A DNA stretch of 64,000 bases from Gymnothorax reevesii (Eukaryota > Chordata > Actinopteri > Anguilliformes > Muraenidae): assembly GCA_029721435.1 (NCBI GenBank), contig CM056584.1, positions 8,452,395 to 8,516,394 on the forward strand. The letters are read 5' to 3'. The notes beneath the pieces are model-generated. The model had not been told where the DNA came from, searched no databases, and worked only from the letters and a program-made list of their open reading frames with translations. Below, piece by piece: positions 25,201 to 37,700 of this stretch (position 1 is its first letter; the number at the start of each line of letters is the position of its first letter). The translations under genes and the position numbers were made by a program.

Positions 25201-28200
25201 GTGCTAATACCTGGTCATTTTCATACTGTACATGTCCTCTATGATGGGAGTATGGGATCAGATGGCATTTCAGCTTAACCCTGCTTGTGTAAAATGGAAA
25301 TTGAGTGACGTTAATGTTTGAATGCTAATGCTAACATGCTAATGCTAGCTATCTAATGTGAGTTCTAATATCTGGTCATTTTCATACTATACGTGTCCTT
25401 TTTGATGTTAATAGGAGATCAGATGGCATTTCAGCTTAACCCTTCTTGTTTAAAATGGAAATTGAGTGATTTTAATGTTTAAATGCAAATGCTAACATGC
25501 TAAAGCTAGCGATCTAATGTGAGTGCTAATACCTGGTCATTTTCATACTGTACGTGTCCTCTATGATGAGTATATGGGATCAGATGGCATTTCATCTTAA
25601 CCCTGTTTGTGTAAAATGGAAATTGAGTGAAGTTAATGTTTAAATGCTAATGCTAACATGCTAATGCTAGCGATCTAATGTGAGTGCTAATATCTGGTCA
25701 TTTTCATACTGTACGTGTCCTCTATGATGTTAATAGGAGATCAGATGGCATTTCAGCTTAACCCTTCTTGTGTAAAATGGAAATTGAGTGACATTAATGT
25801 TTTAATACTAATGCTAACATGTTAATGCTAGCGATCTAATGTGAGTGCTAATATCTGGTCATTTTCATACTGTAAGTGTCCTCTATGATGGGAGTACGGG
25901 ATCAGATGGCATTTCAGCTTAACCCTGCTTGTGTAAAATGGAAATTGAGTGACGTTAATGTTTGAATACTAATGCTAACATGCTAATGCTAGCGATCTAA
26001 TGTGAGTGCTAATATCTGGTCATTTTCATAATACACGTGTCCTCTATGATGTTAATAGGAGATCAGAAGGCATTTCAGCTTTACCCTGTTTGTGTAAAAT
26101 GGAAATTGAGTGAAGTTAATGTTTAAATGCTAATGCTAACATGCTAATGCTAGCGATCTAATGTGAGTGCTAATATCTGGTCATTTTCATACTATACATG
26201 TCCTCTATGATGTTAATAGGAGATCAGATGGCATTTCAGCTTAACCCTTCTTGTATAATAAAAAAATTGAGTAATGTTAATGTTTAAATGCTAAAGCTAA
26301 CATGCTAATGCTAGCGATCTAATGTGAGTGCCAATATCTGGTGATTTTCATACTGTACGTGTCCTCTAAGATTGGAGTATGGGATCAGATGGCATTTCAG
26401 CTTAACCCTGCTTGTGTAAAATAGAAATTGAGTGACGTTAATGTTTGAATGCTAATGCTAACATGCTAATGCTAGTGATCTAATGTGAGTGCTAATATCT
26501 GGTCATTTTCATACTGTACGTGTCCTCTATGATGGGAGTACGGGATCAGATGGCATTTCAGCTTAACCCTGCTTGTGTAAAATGGAAATTGAGTGACGTT
26601 AATGTTTGAATACTAATGCTAACATGCAATTGCTTGCAATCTAATGTGAGTGCTAATATCTGGTCATTTTCATACTGTACGTGTCCTCTATGATGGGAGT
26701 ATGGGATCAGATGGCATTTCAGCTTAACCCTGCTTGTGTAAAATAGAAATTGAGTGACGTTAATGTTTGAATGCTAATGCTAACATGCTAATGCTAGCGA
26801 TCTAATGTGAGTGCTAATATCTGGTCATTTTCATACTGTAAGTGTCCTCTATGATGTTAGTATGAGATCAGATGGCATTTCTCCTTCACCCTTCTTGTAT
26901 TATAAGCAAATTGGGTAATGTTAATGTTTCAATGCTAATGCTAACATGCTGATGCTAACATGCTAATGCTAGCAATCAAATGTGAGTGCTAATACCTGGT
27001 CATTTTCATACTGTACATGTCTTCTATGATCGGAGTATGGGATCAGATGGCATTTCAGCTTAACCCTGCTTGTGTAAAATGGAAATTGAGTGACGTTAAT
27101 GTTTGAATGCTAATGCTAACATGCTTATGCTAGCGATCTTATGTGAGTGCTAATATCTGGTCATTTTTATACTATACGTGTCCTCTATGATGTTAATAGG
27201 AGATCAGATGGCATTTCAGCTTAACCCTTCTTGTGTGAAATGGAAATTGAGTGATGTTAATGTTTAAATGCTAATGCTAACATGCTGATGCTAGCGCTCT
27301 AATGTGAGTGCTAATATCTGGTCATTTTCATACTGTACGTGTCCTCTATGATGGGAATATGGGATCAGATGGCATTTCAGCATAACCCTGTTTGTGTAAA
27401 ATGGAAATTGAGTGGAGTTAATGTTTAAATGCTAATGCTAACATGCTAATGCTAGCGATCTAATGTGAGTGCTAATATCTGGTCATTTTCATACTGTAAG
27501 TGTCCTCTATGATGGGTGTACGGGATCAGATGGCATTTCAGCTTAACCCTGCTTGTGTAAAATGGAAATTGAGTGACGTTAATGTTTGAATACTAATGCT
27601 AACATGCTAATGCTAGCGATCTAATGTGAGTGCTAATATCTGGTCATTTTCATACTATACATGTCCTCCATGATGTTAATTGGAGATCAGATGGCATTTC
27701 AGCTTTACCCTGTTTGTGTAAAATGGAAATTGAGTGAAGTTAATGTTTAAATGCTAATGCTAACATGCTAATGCTAGCGATCTAATGTAAGTGCTAATAT
27801 CTGGTCATTTTCATACTATACATGTCCTCTATGATGTTAATAGGAGATCAGATGGCATTTCAGCTTAACCCTTCTTGTATAATAAAAAAATTGAGTAATG
27901 TTAATGTTTAAATGCTAAAGCTAACATGCTAATGCTAGCGATCTAATGTGAGTTCTAATATCTGGTCATTTTCATACTATACGTGTCCTCTATGATGTTA
28001 ATAGGAGATCAGATGGCATTTCAGCTTAACCCTTCTTTTGTAAAATGGAAATTGAGTGACATTAATGTTTTAATACTAATGCTAACATGCTAATGCTAGC
28101 GATCTAATGTGGGTGCTAATATCTGGTCATTTTCATACTGTACGTGTCCTCTATGATGGGAGTATGGAATCAGATGGCATTTCAGCTTAACCCTGCGTGT

Positions 28201-29741
28201 GTAAAATGGAAATTGAGTGACGTTAATGTTTGAATACTAATGCTAACATGCTTATGCTAGCAATCTAATCTGAGTGCTAATATCTGGTCATTTTCATACT
28301 GTACGTGTCCTCTATGATGGGAGTATGGGATCAGATGGCATTTCAGCTTAACCCTGCTTGTGTAAAATAGAAATTGAGTGACGTTAATGTTTGAATGCTA
28401 ATGCTAACATGCTAATGCTAGAAATCTAATGTGAGTTCTAATATCTGGTCATTTTCATACTGTACGTGTCCTCTATGATGGGAGCACGGGATCAGATGGC
28501 ATTTTTAGCTTAACCCTGCTTGTGTAAAATGGAAATTGAGTGACGTTAATGTTTGAATACTAATGCTAACATGCTATTGCTTGCAATCTAATGTGAGTGC
28601 TAATATCTGGTCATTTTCATACTGTACGTGTCCTCTATGATGGGAGTATGGGATCAGATGGCATTTCTCCTTCACCCTTCTTGTATTATGAGCAAATTGA
28701 GTAATGTTAATGTTTCAATGCTAATGCTAACATGCTGATGCTAACATGCTAATGCTAGCGATCTAATGTGAGTGCTAATAGTTGGTCATTTTCATACTGT
28801 ACGTGTCCTCTATGATGTTAATTGGAGATCAGATGGCATTTCAGCTTAACCCTTCTTGTATAATAAAAAAATTGAGAAATGTTAATGTTTAAATGCTAAT
28901 GCTAACATGCTAATGCTAGCGATCTAATGTGAGTTCTAATATCTGGTCACTTTCATACTATACGTGTCCTCTATGATGTTAATAGGAGATCAGATGGCAT
29001 TTCAGCTTAACCCTTCTTGTGTAAAATGGAAATTGTGTGACATTAATGTTTTAATACTAATGCTAACATGCTAATGCTAGCGATCTAATGTGAGGGCTAA
29101 TATCTGGTCATTTTCATACTGTACGTGTCCTCTATGATGTTAATAGGAGATCAGATGGCATTTTAGCTTAACCCTGCTTGTGTAAAATGGAAATTTAGTG
29201 ACGTTAAAGTTTGAATGCTAATGCTTACATGCTAATGCTAGTGATCTAATGTGAGTGCTAATATCTGGACATTTTCATACTGTACGTGTCCTCTATGATG
29301 TTAGGTTGAGATCAGATGACATTTCTCCTTCACCCTTCTTGTATTATAAGCAAATTGAGTAATGTTAATGTTTCGATGCTAATGCTAACATGCTGATGCT
29401 AACATGCTAATGCTAGCAATCTAATGTGAGTGCTAATAACTGGTCATTTTCATACTGTACATGTCCTCTATGATGGGAGTATGGGATCAGATGGCATTTC
29501 AGCTTCACCCTGCTTGTGTAAAATGGAAATTGAGTGACATTAATGTTTGAATGCTAATGCTAACATGCTAATGCTAGCTATCTAATGTGAGTTCTAATAT
29601 ATGGTCATTTTCATACTATACGTGTCCTCTTTGATGTTAATAGGAGATCAGATGGCATTTCAGCTTAACCCTTCTTGTTTAAAATGGAAATTGAGTGATT
29701 TTAATGTTTAAATGCTAATGCTAACATGCTAAAGCTAGCGA
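22266..29741 (+). repeat. 46-monomer HOR, copy 2 (7476 bp)
   Basis: This is the immediate tandem repeat of the preceding unit with the same monomer order, the same five long monomers (about 24.35, 25.01, 26.95, 28.74 and 29.39 kb) and the same two private one-base indels (25,131 and 28,502). Differences I noticed by eye are few: gcggtc near 23.71 kb against gcgatc near 16.23 kb, and gcgatctt near 27.13 kb against gcgttctt near 19.66 kb. Such similarity implies a very recent duplication, or an assembly duplication. The match ends near 29.75 kb, where gtacgtg with gatgagaat replaces gtacatg with gatgggag. Confidence 0.9.
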
Positions 29742-32700
29742 TCTAATGTGAGTGCTAATACCTGGTCATTTTCATACTGTACGTGTCCTCTATGATGAGA
29801 ATATGGGATCAGATGGCATTTCAGCTTAACCCTGTTTGTGTAAAATGGAAATTGAGTGAAGTTAATGTTTAAATGCTTATGCTAACATGCTAATGCTAGC
29901 GATCTAATGTGAGTGCTAATATCTGGTCATTTTCATACTGTACGTGTCCTCTATGATGTTAATAGGAGATCAGATGGCATTTCAGCTTAACCCTTCTTGT
30001 GTAAAATGGAAATTGAGTGACATTAATGTTTTAATACTAATGCTAACATGCTAATGCTAGTGATCTAATGTGAGTGCTAATATCTGGTCATTTTCATACT
30101 ATACATGTCCTCTATGATGTTAATAGGAGATCAGATGGCATTTCAGCTTTACCCTTCTTGTATAATAAAAAAAATGAGTAATGTTAATGTTTAAATGCTA
30201 AAGCTAACATGCTAATGCTAGCGATCTAATGTGAGTTCTAATATCTGGTCATTTTCATACTGTACGTGTCCTCTATGATGTTAATAGGAGATCAGATGGC
30301 ATTTCAGCTTAACCCTTCTTGTGTAAAATGGAAATTGAGTGACATTAATGTTTTAATACTAATGCTAACATGGTAATGCTAGCGATCTAATGTGAGTGCT
30401 AATATCTGGTCATTTTCATACTGTAAGTGTCCTCTATGATGGGAGTACGGGATCAGATGGCATTTCAGCTTAACCCTGCTTGTGTAAAATGGAAATTGAG
30501 TGACGTTAATGTTTGAATGCTAATGCTAACATGCTAATGCTAGCGATCTAATGTGAGTGCTAATATCTGGTCATTTTCATACTATACGTGTCCTCTATGA
30601 TGTTAATAGGAGATCAGATGGCATTTCAGCTTAACCCTTCTTGTGTAAAATGGAAATTGAGTGATGTTAATGTTTAAATGCTAATGCTAACATGCTGATG
30701 CTAACATGCTAATGCTAGCAATCTAATGTGAGTGCTAATACCTGGTCATTTTCATACTGTACATGTCTTCTATGATGGGAGTATGGGATCAGATGGCATT
30801 TCAGCTTAACCCTGCTTGTGTAAAATGGAAATTGAGTGACGTTAATGTTTGAATGCTAATGCTAACATGCTAATGCTAGCGATCTAATGTGAGTGCTAAT
30901 ATCTGGTCATTTTCATACTATACGTGTCCTCTATGATGTTAATAGGAGATCAGATGGCATTTCAGCTTAACCCTTCTTGTGTAAAATGGAAATTGAGTGA
31001 TGTTAATGTTTAAATGCTAATGCTAACATGCTGATGCTAGCGCTCTAATGTGAGTGCTAATATCTGGTCATTTTCATACTGTACGTGTCCTCTATGATGG
31101 GAGTATGGGATCAGATGGCATTTCAGCTTAACCCTGCTTGTGTAAAATAGAAATTGAGTGATGTTAATGTATGAATGCTAATGCTAACATGCTAATGCTA
31201 GCGATCTAATGTGAGTTCTAATATCTGGTCATTTTCATACTGTAAGTGTCCTCTATAATATTAGTATGAGATCAGATGGCATTTCTCCTTCACCCTTCTT
31301 GTATTATGAGCAAATTGAGTAATGTTAATGTTTCGATGCTAATGCTAACATGCTGATGCTAGCGATCTAATGAGAGTTCTAATATCTGGTCATTTTCATA
31401 CTATACGTGTCCTCTATGATGTTAATAGGAGATCAGATGGCATTTCAGCTTAACCCTTCTTGTGTAAAATGGAAATTGAGTGATGTTAATGTTTAAATGC
31501 TAATGCTAACATGCTAATGCTAGCGATCTAATGTGAGTGCTAATATCTGGTCATTTTCATACTGTACGTGTCCTCTATGATGTTAATAGGAGATCAGATG
31601 GCATTTCAGCTTAACCCTGCTTGTGTAAAATGGAAATTTAGTGACGTTAATGTTTGAATGCTAATGCTAACATGGTAATGCTAGCGATCTAATATGAGTG
31701 CTAATATCTGGTCATTTTCATACTGTACGTGTCCTCTATGATGGGAGTATGGGATCAGATGGCATTTCAGCTTAACCCTGCTTGTGTAAAATAGAAATTG
31801 AGTGATGTTAATGTATGAATGCTAATGCTAACATGCTAATGCTAGCGATCTAATGTGAGTTCTAATATCTGGTCATTTTCATACTGTAAGTGTCCTCTAT
31901 AATATTAGTATGAGATCAGATGGCATTTCTCCTTCACCCTTCTTGTATTATGAGCAAATTGAGTAATGTTAATGTTTAAATGCTGAAGCTAACATGCTAA
32001 TGCTAGCGATCTAATGAGAGTTCTAATATCTGGTCATTTTCATACTATACGTGTCCTCTATGATGTTAATAGGAGATCAGATGGCATTTCAGCTTAACCC
32101 TTCTTGTGTAAAATGGAAATTGAGTGATGTTAATGTTTAAATGCTAATGCTAACATGCTAATGCTAGCGATCTAATGTGAGTGCTAATATCTGGTCATTT
32201 TCATACTGTACGTGTCCTCTATGATGTTAATAGGAGATCAGATGGCATTTCAGCTTAACCCTGCTTGTGTAAAATGGAAATTTAGTGACGTTAATGTTTG
32301 AATGCTAATGCTAACATGGTAATGCTAGCGATCTAATATGAGTGCTAATATCTGGTCATTTTCATACTGTACGTGTCCTCTATGATGGGAGTATGGGATC
32401 AGATGGCATTTCAGCTTAACCCTGCTTGTGTAAAATGGAAATTGAGTGAAGTTAATGTTGGAATACTAATGCTAACATGCTTATGCTAGCAATCTATTGT
32501 GAGTGCCAATAGCTGGTGATTTTCATACTGTACGTGTCCTCTATGATTGGAGTATGGGATCAGATGGCATTTCAGCTTAACCCTGCTTGTGTAAAATAGA
32601 AATTGAGTGACGTTAATGTTTGAATGCTAATGCTAACATGCTAATGCTAGTGATCTAATGTGAGTGCTAATATCTGGTCATTTTCATACTGTACGTGTCC

Positions 32701-34640
32701 TCTATGATGTTAGTATGAGATCAGATGGCATTTCTCCTTCACCCTTCTTGTATTATAAGCAAATTGAGCAATGTTAATGTTTCGATGCTAATGCTAACAT
32801 GCTGATGCTAACATGCTAATGCTAGCAATCTAATGTGAGTGCTAATATCTGGTCATTTTCATACTGTACGTGTCCTCTATGATGGGAGTATGGGATCAGA
32901 TGGCATTTCAGCTTAACCCTGCTTGTGTAAAATGGAAATTGAGTGACGTTAATGTTTGAATGCTAATGCTAACATGCTAATGCTAGCTATCTAATGTGAG
33001 TTCTCATATCTGGTCATTTTCATACTATACGTGTCCTCTTTGATGTTAATAGGAGATCAGATGGCATTTCAGCTTAACCCTTCTTGTTTAAAATGGAAAT
33101 TGAGTGATTTTAATGTTTAAATGCTAATGCTAACATGCTAAAGCTAGCTATCTAATGTGAGTGCTAATACCTGGTCATTTTCATACTGTACGTGTCCTCT
33201 ATGATGAGAATATGGGATCAGATGGCATTTCAGCTTAACCCTTCTTGTGTAAAATGGAAATTGAGTGACATTAATGTTTTAATACTAATGCTAACATGCT
33301 AATGCTAGCAATCTAATGTGAGTGCTAATATCTGGTCATTTTCATACTATACATGTCCTCTATGATGTTAATAGGAGATCAGATGGCATTTCAGCTTTAC
33401 CCTTCTTGTATAATAAAAAAATTGAGTAATGTTAATGTTTAAATGCTAAAGCTAACATGCTTATGCTAGCGATCTAATGTGAGTTCTAATATAAGGTCAT
33501 TTTCATACTGTACGTGTCCTCTATGATGTTAATAGGAGATCAGATGGCATTTCAGCTTAACCCTTCTTGTGTAAAATAGAAATTGAGTGACGTTAATGTT
33601 TGAATGCTAATGCTAACATGCTAATGCTAACGATCTAATGTGAGTGCTAATATCTGGTCATTTTCATCCTGTAAGTGTCCTCTATGATGTTAGTATGAGA
33701 TCAGATGGCATTTCTCCTTCACCCTTCTTGTATTATAAGCAAATTGGGTAATGTTAATGTTTCAATGCTAATGCTAACATGCTGATGCTAACATGCTAAT
33801 GCTAGCAATCTAATGTGAGTGCTAATACCTGGTCATTTTCATACTGTACATGTCTTCTATGATGGGAGTATGGGATCAGATGGCATTTCAGCTTAACCCT
33901 GCTTGTGTAAAATGGAAATTGAGTGACGTTAATGTTTGAATGCTAATGCTAACATGCTAATGCTAGCGATCTAATGTGAGTGCTAATATCTGGTCATTTT
34001 TATTTTATACGTGTCCTCTATGATGTTAATAGGAGATCAGATGGCATTTCAGCTTAACCCTTCTTGTGTAAAATGGAAATTGAGTAATGTTAATGTTTAA
34101 ATGCTAATGCTAACATGCTGATGCTAGCGCTCTAATGTGAGTGCTAATATCTGGTCATTTTTATACTGTACGTGTCCTCTATGATGGGAACGTGGGATCA
34201 GATGGCATTTCAGCATAACCCTGTTTGTGTAAAATGGAAATTGAGTGACGTTAATGTTTAAATGCTAATGCTAACATGCTAATGCTAGCAATCTAATGTG
34301 AGTGCTAATATCTGGTCATTTTCATACTGTACGTGTCCTCTATGATGGGAATGTGGGATCAGATGGCATTTCAGCATAACCCTGTTTGTGTAAAATGGAA
34401 ATTGAGTGACGTTAATGTTTGAATGATAATGCTAACATGCTAATGCTAGCGATCTAATGTGAGTGCTAATATCTGGTCATTTTTATACTGTACGTGTCCT
34501 CTATGATGGGAATGTGGGATCAGATGGCATTTCAGCATAACCCTGTTTGTGTAAAATGGAAATTGAGTGACGTTAATGTTTAAATGCTAATGCTAACATG
34601 CTAATGCTAGCAATCTAATGTGAGTGCTAATATCTGGTCA
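29742..34640 (+). repeat. Mixed zone with small local amplifications
   Basis: This is all satellite with no complete HOR. The stretch from about 29.8 to 30.4 kb resembles 46.1-46.7, 49.7-50.3 and 56.3-56.9 kb (gcttatgc monomer; aaaaaaaatgag tail). The stretch at 31.17-32.45 kb is a four-monomer duplication. At 32.61-34.1 kb the monomer order repeats at 35.07 kb (offset 2457 bp, 15 monomers, three long). Near 34.1-34.7 kb there is a run of extra gatgggaatgtggg monomers. Long monomers lie near 30.69, 32.80 and 33.78 kb. A unique stretch tttttattttatacg occurs near 33.99 kb where sister copies read tttttatactatacg. Confidence 0.8.
31165..32452 (+). repeat. Four-monomer tandem duplication (644-bp offset)
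   Basis: Monomers at 31165, 31326, 31487 and 31648 repeat at 31809, 31970, 32131 and 32292. Shared private variants include tatgaatg, ctataatatt with ctccttcac and attatgagc, aatgagagttc, and catggtaatg with aatatgag. One informative difference is the head of the second monomer: ttcgatg with gctgatgctagc in the first copy and tttaaatg with gctgaagc in the second. These look like two different recombinant heads joined to the same tail. The monomer after the second copy (32453) is the ttggaatac type. Confidence 0.85.
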
Positions 34641-34734
34641 TTTTTATACTGTACGTGTCCTCCATGATGTTAGTATGAGATCAGATGGCATTTCTCCTTC
34701 ACCCTTCTTGTATTATAAGCAAATTGAGTAATGT
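34090..34734 (+). repeat. Local amplification of gatgggaa/cagcataac monomers
   Basis: Elsewhere (for example near 4.04-4.36, 17.18-17.50 and 39.47-39.79 kb) the gctgatgctagcgctc monomer, which ends with gatgggaatgtggg and cagcataac, is followed by one plain monomer and then a long monomer. Here the cagcataac form occurs three times in a row (about 34.21, 34.37 and 34.53 kb) before the long monomer at 34735, so two monomers (322 bp) have been added. The first reads gatgggaacgtggg, and tttttatactg has spread across several of them. This looks like slippage or unequal exchange one monomer at a time. Confidence 0.78.
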
Positions 34735-37700
34735 TAATGTTTCGATGCTAATGCTAACATGCTGATGCTAACATGCTAATGCTAGCAATCTAATGTGAGT
34801 GCTAATACCTGGTCATTTTCATACTGTACATGTCCTCTATGATGGGAGTATGGGATCAGATGGCATTTCAGCTTAACCCTGCTTGTGTAAAATGGAAATT
34901 GAGTGACGTTAATGTTTGAATGCAAATGCTAACATGCTAATGCTAGTGATCTAATGTGAGTGCTAATACCTGGTCATTTTCATACTGTACATGTCCTCTA
35001 TGATGGGAGTATGGGATCAGATGGCATTTCAGCTTAACCCTGCTTGTGTAAAATGGAAATTGAGTGACGTTAATGTTTGAATGCTAATGCTAACATGCTA
35101 ATGCTAGTGATCTAATGTGAGTGCTAATATCTGGTCATTTTCATACTGTACGTGTCCTCTATGATGTTAGTATGAGATCAGATGGCATTTCTCCTTCACC
35201 CTTCTTGTATTATAAGCAAAATGAGCAATGTTAATGTTTCGATGCTAATGCTAACATGCTGATGCTAACATGCTAATGCTAGCAATCTAATGTGAGTGCT
35301 AATATCTGGTCATTTTCATACTGTACGTGTCCTCTATGATGGGAGTATGGGATCAGATGGCATTTCAGCTTAACCCTGCTTGTGTAAAATGGAAATTGAG
35401 TGACGTTAATGTTTGAATGCTAATGCTAACATGCTAATGCTAGCTATCTAATGTGAGTTCTAATATCTGGTCATTTTCATACTATACGTGTCCTCTTTGA
35501 TGTTAATAGGAGATCAGATGGCATTTCAGCTTAACCCTTCTTGTTTAAAATGGAAATTGAGTGATTTTAATGTTTAAATGCTAATGCTAACATGCTAAAG
35601 CTAGCGATCTAATGTGAGTGCTAATACCTGGTCATTTTCATACTGTACGTGTCCTCTATGATGAGAATATGGGATCAGATGGCATTTCAGCTTAACCCTT
35701 CTTGTGTAAAATGGAAATTGAGTGACATTAATGTTTTAATACTAATGCTAACATGCTAATGCTAGCAATCTAATGTGAGTGCTAATATCTGGTCATTTTC
35801 ATACGATACATGTCCTCTATGATGTTAATAGGAGATCAGATGGCATTTCAGCTTTACCCTTCTTGTATAATAAAAAAATTGAGTAATGTTAATGTTTAAA
35901 TGCTAAAGCTAACATGCTTATGCTAGCAATCTAATGTGAGTTCTAATATCTGGTCATTTTCATACTGTACGTGTCCTCTATGATGTTAATAGGAGATCAG
36001 ATGGCATTTCAGCTTAACCCTTCTTGTGTAAAATAGAAATTGAGTGACGTTAATGTTTGAATGCTATTGCTAACATGCTAATGCTAACGATCTAATGTGA
36101 GTGCTAATATCTGGTCATTTTCATCCTGTAAGTGTCCTCTATGATGTTAGTATGAGATCAGATGGCATTTCTCCTTCACCCTTCTTGTATTATAAGCAAA
36201 TTGGGTAATGTTAATGTTTCAAAGCTAATGCTAACATGCTGATGCTAACATGCTAATGCTAGCAATCTAATGTGAGTGCTAATACCTGGTCATTTTCATA
36301 CTGTACATGTCTTCTATGATGGGAGTATGGGATCAGATGGCATTTCAGCTTAACCCTGCTTGTGTAAAATGGAAATTGAGTGACGTTAATGTTTGAATGC
36401 TAATTCTAACATGCTAATGCTAGCGATCTAATGTGAGTGCTAATATCTGGTCATTTTTATACTATACGTGTCCTCTATGATGTTAATAGGAGATCAGATG
36501 GCATTTCAGCTTAACCCTTCTTGTGTAAAATGGAAATTGAGTATTGTTAATGTTTAAATGCTAATGCTAACATGCTGATGCTAGCGCTCTAATGTGAGTG
36601 CTAATATCTGGTCATTTTCATACTGTACGTGTCCTCTATGATGGGAATGTGGGATCAGATGGCATTTCAGCATAACCCTGTTTGTGTAAAATGGAAATTG
36701 AGTGACGTTAATGTTTAAATGCTAATGCTAACATGCTAATGCTAGCGATCTAATGTGAGTGCTAATATCTGGTCATTTTCATACTGTACGTGTCCTCCAT
36801 GATGTTAGTATGAGATCAGATGGCATTTCTCCTTCACCCTTCTTGTATTATAAGCAAATTGAGTAATGTTAATGTTTCGATGCTAATGCTAACATGCTGA
36901 TGCTAACATGCTAATGCTAGCAATCTAATGTGAGTGCTAATACCTGGTCATTGTCATGCTGTACATGTCCTCTATGATGGGAGTATGGGATCAGATGGCA
37001 TTTCAGCTTAACCCTGCTTGTGTAAAATGGAAATTGAGTGACGTTAATGTTTGAATGCAAATGCTAACATGCTAATGCTAGTGATCTAATGTGAGTGCTA
37101 ATACCTGGTCATTTTCATACTGTACATGTCCTCTATGATGGGAGTATGGGATCAGATGGCATTTCAGCTTAACCCTGCTTGTGTAAAATGGAAATTGAGT
37201 GACGTTAATGTTTGAATGCTAATGCTAACATGCTAATGCTAGCTATCTAATGTGAGTTCTAATATCTGGTCATTTTCACACTATACGTGTCCTCTTTGAT
37301 GTTAATAGGAGATCAGATGGCATTTCAGCTTAACCCTTCTTGTTTAAAATGGAAATTGAGTGATTTTAATGTTTAAATGCTAATGCTAACATGCTAAAGC
37401 TAGCGATCTAATGTGAGTGCTAATACCTGGTCATTTTCATACTGTACGTGTCCTCTATGATGAGAATATGGGATCAGATGGCATTTCATCTTAACCCTGT
37501 TTGTGTAAAATGGAAATTGAGTGAAGTTAATGTTTAAATGCTAATGCTAACATGCTAATGCTAGCGATCTAATGTGAGTGCTAATATCTGGTCATTTTCA
37601 TACTGTACGTGTCCTCTATGATGTTAATAGGAGATCAGATGGCATTTCAGCTTAACCCTTCTTGTGTAAAATGGAAATTGAGTGACATTAATGTTTTAAT

